Shown here: one piece after another, positions 55,052 to 64,000 of the stretch
Position numbering within the stretch: position 1 is the stretch's first letter
How the letters are laid out: each line of letters begins with the position of its first letter
Assembly: GCA_030522415.1 (NCBI GenBank)
Contig: CM060121.1
Span: 120,001 to 184,000, forward strand
Length of the DNA stretch: 64,000 bases
Direction of reading: 5' to 3'
Source of the DNA: Channallabes apus
Taxonomy: Eukaryota > Chordata > Actinopteri > Siluriformes > Clariidae
Notes under the pieces: model-generated
What the model was told of the DNA's origin: nothing
What the model saw: the letters and a program-made list of their open reading frames with translations, nothing else
The model's database searches: none
Program-made: the position numbers and the translations under genes

Positions 55052-58000
55052 GATGTCTAGCTTTTGAGGTGCTTTTGGTCTACTTCTCTGTGTCAGGTAG
55101 CTCCTATTTAAGTGATTTCTTGATTGAAACAGGTGTGGCAGTAATCAGGCCTGGGAGTGACTGCAGAAATTGAACTCAGGTGTGATAAACCACAGTTAAG
55201 TTATTTTTTAACAAGGGGGGCAATCACTTTTTCACACAGGGCCATGTAGATTTGGAGGTTTTTTTTCTCCCTTAATAACGTAAACCTTCATTTAAAAACT
55301 GCATTTTGTGTTCAATTATGTTATCTTTGACTAATAGTTAACGGTTTTTGATGAGCAAAAACATTTAAGTGTGACAAACATGCAAAAGAATAAGAAATCA
55401 GGAAGGGGGCAAATAGTTTTTCACACCACTGTAAGTATATTAAGTCAGCTCAGTCAATTCCACTAATTATAATTTACAGACCTCCAGGGCCGTATTCTGA
55501 ATTTCTTAGTGAATTTGCAGATTTCATCTCAGACCTGGTCTTTTCTGTAGACAAAGTGTTAATTGCTGCAGATTTTAACATTCATTTTGAGAATCCAGAA
55601 GACCCTCTGAGAACAGCATTTATGTCCATACTGGACTCCGTAGGTGTAAATCCGTGTGTAGTAGGACCCACTCATGAAGCAGGTCACACTTTAGACTTAA
55701 TAATATTTTTCGGATTAATTATAAGAAATGTATTCACAATTCCACTGTCTGAAATTATCTCAGATCACTATCTTGTCTCCATTCAAGTGTGTCACAGTGA
55801 TAATGTACGCACAGCACCGTGCTACCGTATTAAACGTACATTCACATCAACTACCACACAGAGTTTTATCAGTAATCTCCCAAGGTTACCAACTTCGATT
55901 AGGCCACCGTCTGACCCCACAGAACTCGATCAGGCGACTGAATATTTAGAGTCGACACTTCGTTGTACCTTAGATAATGTAGCTCCAGCTAAAAGAAAAA
56001 TGATTAGCGATAAGAAACTCGCTCCCTGGTATAACGATCACACGCGCACTTTAAAACAGACCGCTCGGAAATTAGAGCGTAAATGGCGTCAAACTAAATT
56101 GTTAGTATTTCAAATAGCATGGAAAGAGAGCATCCTGAACTATAGGAAAGCTCTTAGTGTAGCTAGATCAACGTATCTCTCCACTCTTATAGAAGAAAAT
56201 AAAAATAATCCTAGATTTTTATTTAATACCGTAGCCAAATGAACCAGAAATAAGACCACTACAGAAATCTCCACAACAACATCATGCAATAGTGAGGACT
56301 TCATGAACTTTTTTAATAATAAAATTGTAAATATCAGGCATAAAATTGAGGCTTTGAAACCAAACAATGTAATTGATACAGATGTTAACCTAGCCATGTC
56401 AGATTCAAACCTAGAATACATTACTCCCCTTGAAGAGAATGGACTAATTTCACTCATCTCTTCTGCAAATTCATCAACCTGTATATTAGATCCTATACCG
56501 ACACATTTTCTTAAACAGATAGTACCAGTAATAACAGAACCGCTGTTGAGAATAATTAATTCCTCACTCAGCATTGGTTATGTTCCAAAATCTTTTAAAT
56601 TAGCAGTTATCAAACCAATAATTAAGAAACCTGACCTCGACCCTGTCAGCTGTCCAATTACAGGCCAATATCAAACCTCCCCTTTATCTCTAAGATTCTG
56701 GAAAAGATAGTAGCGGAGCAGCTATGCTCATATCTACATAGAAATGGCATACATGAACTGTATCAGTCAGGATTTAGGCCTCATCACAGCACAGACACAG
56801 CACTCGTTAAAGTAGTAAATGACCTCCTATTGGCCTCTGATCAGGGTTGTGTAACTATGCTTGTATTACTCGACCTCAGTGCAGCTTTTGACACCATTGA
56901 TCATGCTATTCTTCTTCACAGATTAGAAAATGTAGTAGGAATTAAGGGTACAGCCCTCTCCTGGCTCAGATCCTATTTGACCGATCGTTATCAGTATGGA
57001 GACTTGGTCGCTAATGGTGATTATTCTGCATGTTCTCTAGTGTAGTTTGGCATTCTGCAGGGTTCAGTTTTAGGCCCACTGCTTTTTTCCCTTTACATGC
57101 TTCCTCTGGGCTTACATCCGTAAGCATGGTATTAGTTTTCATTGTTATGCTGACGACACACAGCTATACGTCTCAACAAAACCTGATGAGAAAAACCATC
57201 TTACTAAAGTTGAGCAATGTGTGCAGGACATAAGAAATTGGATGCTAATTAACTTCCTTCTGCTTAATCCGGATGAGACAGAAGTTCTAGTCATAGGACC
57301 GCATACAGCTAGAAGTAAAATCTTAGATCACACCGTAACTTTAGATGGCCTTTCTGTTCCATCAAGTGCAACAGTAAAAGACCTCGGCGTGATTATAGAT
57401 TCCAGCCTTTCATTTGAAGCTCATGTAGATAATATCACCAGGATAGCATTCTTTCACCTCAGAAATATTGCCAAGATAAGAAATATATTGTCGCTAAACG
57501 ATGCAGAAAAACAAGTTCCTGCTTTTATCACTTCTAGGTTGGACTATTGTAATGCCTGACTGTCTGGTTGTTCAGCTAGGTGCATAAACAAGCTTCAGCT
57601 AGTCCAGAATGCAGCAGCGAGAGTCCTCACTAGAACCAGAAGATATGAGCACATCACCCCTATCCTATCTTCACTACATTGGCTCCCTGTGAAATTTCGC
57701 ATTGATTTTAAAATACTACTCTTGACATATAAAGCATTAAATGGTCTCGCACCGCAGTATCTGAGCGAACTGCTAGTGTCTTACGATCCGCCACGCCTAC
57801 TTCGGTCAAAGGATGCAGGCTGCTTGTCAGTACCGCGTATTATGAAAACTACAGCTGGGGGCAGAGCTTTTTCTTACAAAGCCCCAAAATTATGGAATAG
57901 TCTTCCAAATAGTGTTCGGGACTCAGACACAGTCTCAGTGTTTAAGTCTAGGCTCAAAACCTATTTATTTAGCCAAGCATTTTTATAAATAGATTAGCCA

Positions 58001-58361
58001 TAAGGTAAAAGAGCAGATCTGGGGGACTCATGGACGTAGAGTATTATGGTGAACTGGTATGTTTAGATGCTGTCGTCCTCACTCTCATTTGATCACTCGG
58101 GTTTGTTGACGGTGACGTGATTGTTTGCTTTACATCTCAGTTCCCCCTCATGTAGAGTCCCTGCTTGCACTCTACAGTAAATATACATTCACATTATTCA
58201 TTATGTGACTGTGACCATACCTAACTGCCATCTCTCCTCTTATTCTCTTTCTCCCCCTCTTTCTCTTTCCTCTCTCCCCCTGTCTCCCCCATTCACTCTT
58301 TCTCTCTCTCTGTTCGAGCTACACATGTCATTCCTGAGCTGCCAGTGATCCAGACTCCCTC

Positions 58362-59757
58362 TGAACAAATCCCAAAAAAGTTGGGACAAGGCCATTTTCA
58401 CCACTGTGTGGCATCTCCCCTTCTTCTTACAACACTCAACAGACATCTGGGGACTGAGGAGACCAGTTTCTCAAGTTTAGAAATAGGAATGCTCTCCCAT
58501 TCTTGTCTAATAGGCCTCTAACTGTTCAATCGTCTTGGGCCTTCTTTGTCGCACCTTCCTCTTTATGATGCGCCAAATGTTCTCTATAGGGGAAAGATCT
58601 GGACTGTAGACTGGCCATTTCAGTACCCGGATCCTTCTCCTACGCAGCCATGATGTTGTGATTGATGCAGAATGTGGTCTGGCATTATCTTGTTGAAAAA
58701 TGCAAGGTCTTCCCTGAAAGAGATGACTAGATGTTGTTCTAGAACCTGAATATATTGTTCTGCATTGATGGTGCCTTTCCAGACATGCAAGCTGCCCATG
58801 CCACACGCACTCATGCAGCCCCATACCATCAGAGATGCAGGCTTCTGAACTGAGCGTTGATAACAACATGGGTTGTCCTTGTCCTCTTTTGTCCGGATGA
58901 CATGGCGTCCCACATTTCCAACAAGAACTTCGAATCGTGACTCGTCTGACCACAGAACAGTCTTCCATTTTGTCACACTCCATTTTAAATGATCCCTGGC
59001 CCAATGAAAACGCCTGCGCTTGTGGATCTTACTTAGAAATGGCTTCTTCTTTGCACTGTAAAGTTTCAGCTGGCAATGGCGGATGGCACGGTGGATTGTG
59101 TTCACTGACGATGGTTTCTGGAAGTATTCCTGAGCCCATTCTGTGATTTCCTTTACAGTAGCATTCCTGTTTGTGGTGCAGTGTCGTTTAAGGGCCCGGA
59201 GATCACGGGCATCCAGTATGGTTTTACGCCCTTGACCCTTACGCACAGAGATTGTTCCAGATTCTCTGAATCTTCGGATGATATTATGCACAGTTGATGA
59301 TGATAACTGCAAAGTCTTTGCAATTTTTCGCTGGGTACCACCTTTCTGATATTGCTCCACTATCTTTCTGCGCAACATTGTGGGAATTGGTGATCCTCTA
59401 CCCATCTTGGCTTCTGAGAGACACTGCCACTCTGAGAAGCTCTTTTTATACCCAATCATGTTGCCAATTAACCTAATTACTGTTAATTGGTCTTCCAGCT
59501 CTTCGTTATGCTCAAATTTACTTTTTCCAGCCTCTTATTGCTACTTGTCCCAACTTTTTTGGGATTTGTGGACACCGTGAAATTTGGAATCAACATATTT
59601 TTCCTTTAAAATTATAAATTTTCTCGGATTAAACTTTTGATCCGTCATCTATGTTCTATTCTGAATAAAATATTGACATTTGCCATCTCCACATCATTGC
59701 ATTCAGTTTTTATTCACAATTTGTTTAGTGTCCCAACTTTTTTGGAATCCGGTTTGT
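58362..59757 (-). mobile_element. Tc1-type transposon (same family as 42516), left arm truncated
   Basis: Right end TTGGAATCCGGTTTG followed by TA; the left arm stops after the inner direct repeat (CAAATCCCAAAAAAGTTGGG), and about 290 bp of the Rex1 3' UTR expected at the junction are missing. A deletion thus removed the outer arm and flank. Confidence 0.9.
58507..59459 (-). pseudogene. Tc1-type transposase with frameshift
   Basis: MIGYKKSFSEWQCLSEAKMG to VLEQH is continuous, with LWSDESRFEVL (first Asp). A small deletion near 58728 removes a few residues and shifts the frame; the second Asp (IFQQDNARPHSA) and Glu (YSPDLSPIENIWRII) lie in the next frame. A premature stop follows EQLEAY at 58507. 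Closely similar to the intact gene at 42813. Confidence 0.9.
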
Positions 59758-60035
59758 AAATGCAGATCATTTCCTGCTATCTGTTTCACCCAGATGAGGA
59801 TGGGTTCCCTGTTGAGTCTGGTTCCTCTCAAGGTTTCTTCCTATTACCATCTCAGGGAGTTTTTCCTTGCCACTGTCGCCCTCGGGCTTGCTCACCAGGG
59901 ACTATCTGAACATTTAGATTCATACACATTCACATTCCATACAAACGTAAATAATTCTTTTGATTGTGTAAAGCTGTTTTGAGACAATGTCAATTGTTAA
60001 AAGCGCTATACAAATAAAACTGAATTGAATTGAAT

Positions 60036-61226
<1,191 letters not shown>

Positions 61227-61261
61227 CTACAGGGAGGTAAAACACAGGGAGGTTTTAATTC

Positions 61262-61333
<72 letters not shown>
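61262..61333. repeat. (GT)n microsatellite between two exons
   Basis: About 35 GT units; (CA)n on the sense strand, starting about eight bases after the donor of the 68-nt exon and filling most of a 115-bp intron. Confidence 0.95.
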
Positions 61334-61335
<2 letters not shown>

Positions 61336-61341
61336 CAGTAC

Positions 61342-61409
61342 CTTGGTCAACTCTTGTGCATTGGCCAGATTGTCTACAGCGATGGCCAAGAAGACATTCA
61401 GCAACGTGT
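61342..61409 (-). CDS. cacna1a: cacna1a exon: rest of IIS6
   Basis: 68-nt exon that completes Tyr and reads [22 protein letters not shown], the cytoplasmic half of IIS6 and the start of the II-III loop. [11 protein letters not shown] is a strongly conserved activation-gate segment of high-voltage-activated channels. Acceptor TTTAG, donor GTACTG, ends in phase 0. CA repeats start about eight bases into the downstream intron. Confidence 0.95.
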
Positions 61410-61436
61410 CTAAACACAGTGTTAAGGAACCTAATA

Positions 61437-61439
<3 letters not shown>

Positions 61440-61535
<96 letters not shown>

Positions 61536-61568
61536 TGTGTGTTACAATGTGTGAGTGTCTGTGTGTTA

Positions 61569-61657
<89 letters not shown>
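61440..61657. repeat. compound (GT)n-(GA)n-(GT)n microsatellite
   Basis: GT run 61440-61499, GA run 61503-61532, GT run 61572-61657. It fills most of the 255-bp intron between the 118-nt and 68-nt exons. Confidence 0.95.
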
Positions 61658-61660
<3 letters not shown>

Positions 61661-61664
61661 ATAC

Positions 61665-61782
61665 AGTTGCCAAAAAGTGTAAGAACAATGAAGAAGATGG
61701 AGAACACCATGCCCTTGTTGACTCCTCCCTGAGACTCAATGCCATCATACATCACCATGTTCCAGTCCTCACCTGTCAGAAT
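61665..61782 (-). CDS. cacna1a: cacna1a exon: domain II selectivity filter and IIS6 start
   Basis: 118-nt exon. It encodes ILTGEDWN, whose Glu in TGEDW is the domain II glutamate of the EEEE calcium selectivity ring, then the pore-to-S6 linker and the start of IIS6 ([16 protein letters not shown]). It ends one base into the Tyr codon. A weaker acceptor ten bases further in (CTGACAG) was rejected because it would remove ILT and break the phase with the upstream exon. The chosen acceptor sits on a (TG)n tract and a (CA)n tract starts within about six bases of the donor GTATCC. Confidence 0.95.
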
Positions 61783-61783
61783 C

Positions 61784-61786
<3 letters not shown>

Positions 61787-61830
<44 letters not shown>
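61787..61830. repeat. (CA)n microsatellite forming the acceptor tract of the 118-nt exon
   Basis: On the sense strand this is (TG)n leading into GTTAG|ATTCTG, in place of a C/T-rich polypyrimidine tract. Confidence 0.95.
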
Positions 61831-61831
<1 letters not shown>

Positions 61832-61893
61832 TGGTTTAACACTCATGTGTAGTTTGTATTATGTTGTGTTATTAGTGACTGGTGTTCTCTCAC

Positions 61894-61966
61894 CTGAAAC
61901 ACAGTCATTATTGCTGCCGGAAACGTGTCGAAGTTTGTTGGTGGCGTTCCTGATTCAAAATTAAAC
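61894..61966 (-). CDS. cacna1a: cacna1a exon: domain II S5-pore linker
   Basis: 73-nt exon. It starts by completing an Arg codon, then reads FNFESG followed by [18 protein letters not shown], the extracellular turret leading into the domain II P-loop. The acceptor is CTACCAG and the donor GTGAGA. It ends in phase 0 and continues directly into ILTGEDWN of the next exon. The 73-nt length fits the equivalent exon of Cav2 genes as I remember it. This is the most upstream exon visible; the exon before it must lie beyond position 64000. Confidence 0.93.
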
Positions 61967-62224
61967 CTGGTAGAAGAACACAAGTGTCCCTGTTACACTA
62001 ACGTCTTAACATTTCCCTACCAGAGATGTCTTAATACATCACACACTCCTGCTTCACATATCAGTGTGTTTGTGTCTAACCTGTAACCTAAAACAAGCTT
62101 TGCTGCATTCAGTAACACAATCATTTCTATAATGAAATTAAATCTACAGAATGTGAGATCAGACAGTTTATCAGTTATGACATTTTAAAAAGTGGTGTAG
62201 GGGGTAATGTATATGACATTATCA
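61967..62224. other. intron, nothing recognised
   Basis: AT-rich intron upstream (sense) of the first visible exon. Confidence 0.5.
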
Positions 62225-62950
62225 AGTCCATCTGAACAACAACTGTTCAATACAGTTCAATATTTACATTAATGAGTTATCGGTGTTACTGGAACAATCT
62301 GCAGTTCCTGGACCCTAAACAATGCGCACGTCAAGTTTCTGCTCTACGCAGACGACCTGGTGCTGCTGTCTCCTACTGAACACGGCTTACAGCAGCACCT
62401 GGACCTGCTGGAGCGGTACCATCAGAACTGGGCCCTGACACGCAATCTGGCAAATTGGCCAGATCTCATGTTCACTCTGGGAAACTCCGCCCTAGAACAC
62501 ACGTTACATTACGACTACCTGGGACTGAAACTCAGCGCCTCCGGAGGCTTCGATCTGGGAGTGAATGCACTGAAAGAAAAAGCACGAAGAGCTCTATATG
62601 CAATTAAGAAAAGATTCTACAAAATACACAACCCAATTAGAATCTGGTGTAAAATGTGTTGATCGCTATCATGTGAGGTCTGGGGTCGACTCAGTAAACA
62701 CGACTACACTCGCTGGGACAAACATCCCACAGAGTCCCTGCATGCAGAATTCTGTAGAAATCTCCTCAAAGTTCAGAGAAAAACACCAGTTAACGCAGGT
62801 AGGGCAGAATTACGCTCTAAACCCAGTCCCCTCTGCCAGCTGGTCCTGAGACTCACTAACACACTAACCCCTAACACACTGCAGTCTCAGAGCAGCACTG
62901 CTCACCACAGTTTCATCAGAACCAGACAAATCACTGATCAGATGAGGAGA
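62225..62950 (+). mobile_element. LINE reverse transcriptase fragment
   Basis: FLLYADDLVLLSPTEHGLQQ at about 62338-62395 (RT motif C, YADD), then LDLLERYHQNWALT, ALEHTLHYDYLGLKLSASGG, LKEKARRALYAIKKRFYKIH, and after a shift WGRLSKHDYTRWDKHPTESL. The thumb-like LKEKARRALYAI block is common in a fish LINE group I cannot name with certainty. 5' truncated, frameshifted; cut on the right by an LTR. Confidence 0.8.
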
Positions 62951-62953
62951 GAG

Positions 62954-63877
62954 TGTCACGAGCCAGCTCCTTCGTGCAAGCACCCCACAACCCTAACTCC
63001 ACTCCGGAGATTTTGCGCGCACAGCGTTCATCACGGCACACCTGGATCTGATTAAGCATCATCCCTAGGCTTTAAAAGCAAGCTGAACGCGCCTGTCTTT
63101 GCCGCAGTGTCTCGCTCGCTCTTACGTCTTAGTGTGTTATTGATTCCCTGGATTTTGACTTGTTGCCGACCCAGCTCCCCTTTGGACTTTCCTTTCGCCT
63201 TCTCCGCCTGTTTACCTTGCCTGATTCTTGGACTGATTTTCGTGTATGACCCTGCCTGTATTAGGTATCTGATTCCGGATTCGCCCTTTGGATTTGTTCG
63301 TTCACGCGGCTGGATCTTCTGGGTATCGACCCTTACCTGGCTAAAGACACTGATTAAGCTCTTCGTTCCACGGTTAGTGACGCGGCCTTGCCGCTGCACA
63401 AGGAAGCCTCCGCCTCTTCAGAGGATCTCCCGCGACGTGCACCGAGCTCGAACTCCTTGAGGAACTTCTCTGCCCTTCTCCCCTTTATCACAAGCGGACC
63501 CACGTCAGGAACCCACTTAGCGCTTAGCCGGGCTCCTCGCTACAACCGAGGATAATTCGTGCGCTTCCACTTCCGGGTTCACGGAGGATTCTCTGGCGTC
63601 TTTGCCCGTTCCCCTACTTACATCACGAGGTATTCCCCGAAGCATCCTGTACACGCACTCTCTCACTCACACACACATACACACACACATAGACGTGCCG
63701 CCCCCTACTGCGTGCTGACTCTCTCTCTCCCACACACTCACAGACACGCATACACACACACACACACACTCCTCCGGTCGCTGTTTATTTAACTCTTTAG
63801 TGCCCTAATAAATTCCTTTAAGAGAATTTGTGTCTGCTATTGGGTTCTTTCCTCTCCTGCCTTTCCCCCCCGTGACA
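62954..63877 (+). repeat. 5' LTR of a Ty3/gypsy-type element
   Basis: 924 bp, starts TGTCACGAGCCAGCTCC and ends CCCCCCGTGACA. Contains AATAAA (about 63807) followed by GAGAATTTGTGTCTGC, CT/CA-rich patches, and is followed within 14 bp by a gag ATG. No second LTR is in the window, so its identity as a 5' LTR rests on the ORF that follows. Confidence 0.8.
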
Positions 63878-63890
63878 GTACAGTGCGGCC

Positions 63891-64000
63891 ATGACAGACC
63901 CAGCAGATACTTTTCCCTCCAGGTCGGGTCTTCGCACCCACCTACAATCTAGGGCAAGTAACCGATCCGAGGCTAGGCTTCGCCAGACTGTCGCCCAACA
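63891..64000 (+). CDS. gypsy-type gag, N-terminus (runs off the window)
   Basis: ATG at 63891: MTDPADTFPSRSGLRTHLQS then RASNRSEARLRQTVAQ with no stop to the edge. The start MTDPA just after an LTR is a pattern I associate with fish gypsy gag, but only 36 residues are visible, so integrity and family cannot be judged. Confidence 0.55.
   Translation, partial: MTDPADTFPSRSGLRTHLQSRASNRSEARLRQTVAQ

Larger units (their letters stand above)
53578..55431 (-). mobile_element. Tc1-type transposon (same family as 45515), with a nested LINE tail
   Basis: 1,854 bp between TA dinucleotides, with the interrupted Rex1 ORF2 readable across the empty site. Ends CAGTGGAGTGAAAAACTATT and CACACCACTG. Nested foreign sequence at 54535-54766. 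Confidence 0.93.
53173..57988 (+). pseudogene. Rex1-type ORF2 remnant, split by a Tc1 element
   Basis: Endonuclease and RT pieces as in 23964-26938. Differences: a short deletion near 53318 in the LLNIRSL segment, a Tc1 insertion at 53578-55431, a stop at 56240-56242 after TVAK, the shared one-base shift near 56650, a stop in the GVPQG block near 57044, and a deletion near 57115. YADDTQLY is still readable at about 57147. Confidence 0.88.
48228..60035 (+). mobile_element. Rex1-type LINE, second long copy, heavily invaded
   Basis: Rex1 parts: leader 48228-48302, ORF1 52204-52540 and 52726-53072, ORF2 53173-53577 and 55432-57560, C-terminus and 3' UTR 57561-58361 and 59758-60035. The parts align closely with 22470-27977. 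Invaders: gypsy element 48303-52203, unidentified insert 52541-52725, Tc1 53578-55431, Tc1 58362-59757. Confidence 0.88.

Noticed and set aside
61665..61772. Alternative acceptor CTGACAG for the 118-nt exon
   Set aside because: Using it loses ILT of the conserved filter segment and breaks phase with the 73-nt exon; GTTAG ten bases upstream fits both.
61255..61839. Long Cys-Val or His-Thr ORFs near 61.3-61.8 kb
   Set aside because: Translations of (GT)n/(CA)n microsatellites; only the exon segments between them are coding.

Overview
The window is eukaryotic and looks like a teleost fish genome: vertebrate-type split exons, dense CA/TG microsatellites, and typical fish transposons (Rex1/L2/RTE LINEs, DIRS, Ty3/gypsy, Tc1, hAT, tRNA-derived SINEs). 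The species cannot be named from sequence alone.

The host gene is one large locus on the minus strand, the P/Q-type voltage-gated calcium channel alpha-1 subunit (cacna1a ortholog). Fifteen exons (2,422 nt, about 807 codons) run from domain II S5-S6/pore (61966) through the II-III loop to domain III S6 (6212). All exon phases join without a break. The gene continues off both sides: domain I lies beyond the right edge, domain IV beyond the left. Almost everything else lies in its introns, mostly transposable elements (TEs).

Layout, left to right. 0.3-6.1 kb: decayed LINE split by a very young, structurally complete non-autonomous LTR element (1200-4062; identical LTRs, 5-bp target duplication) that carries one long open reading frame of unknown function built from in-frame tandem repeats. 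6.2-7.8 kb: the last three visible exons, with a SINE between them. 8.7-17.5 kb: DIRS retrotransposon split by a composite block of L2 and Rex1 pieces, including an L2 with an intact 976-codon ORF. 17.9-20.4 kb: antisense LINE with an hAT-type MITE. 20.6 kb: the exon with voltage sensor IIIS4. 22.5-28.7 kb: near full-length Rex1 followed by a CAACACC-type minisatellite. 31.9-34.2 kb: six exons and most of the II-III loop. 35.9-39.3 kb: RTE LINE inserted at a splice donor, with a solo LTR nested inside. 39.3 kb: the exon before the loop. 40.2-45.5 kb: DIRS and LINE remnants plus a Tc1 element with an intact transposase. 45.5-48.2 kb: two Tc1 relics. 48.2-60.0 kb: a Rex1 copy invaded by a gypsy element, two Tc1 elements and an unidentified insert, some themselves invaded. 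61.1-62.0 kb: four domain II exons embedded in CA repeats. 62.2-64 kb: a LINE fragment and the 5' LTR plus gag start of a gypsy element running off the edge.

The items most worth following are the unknown-ORF LTR element; the RTE insertion whose 17-bp target duplication copied a GC-type splice donor of the channel; two small in-phase Gly-rich candidate cassette exons in the IIIS3-S4 intron; and CA/TG tracts abutting several splice sites. Coordinates of decayed TEs are approximate; exon borders are set by splice signals and phase.
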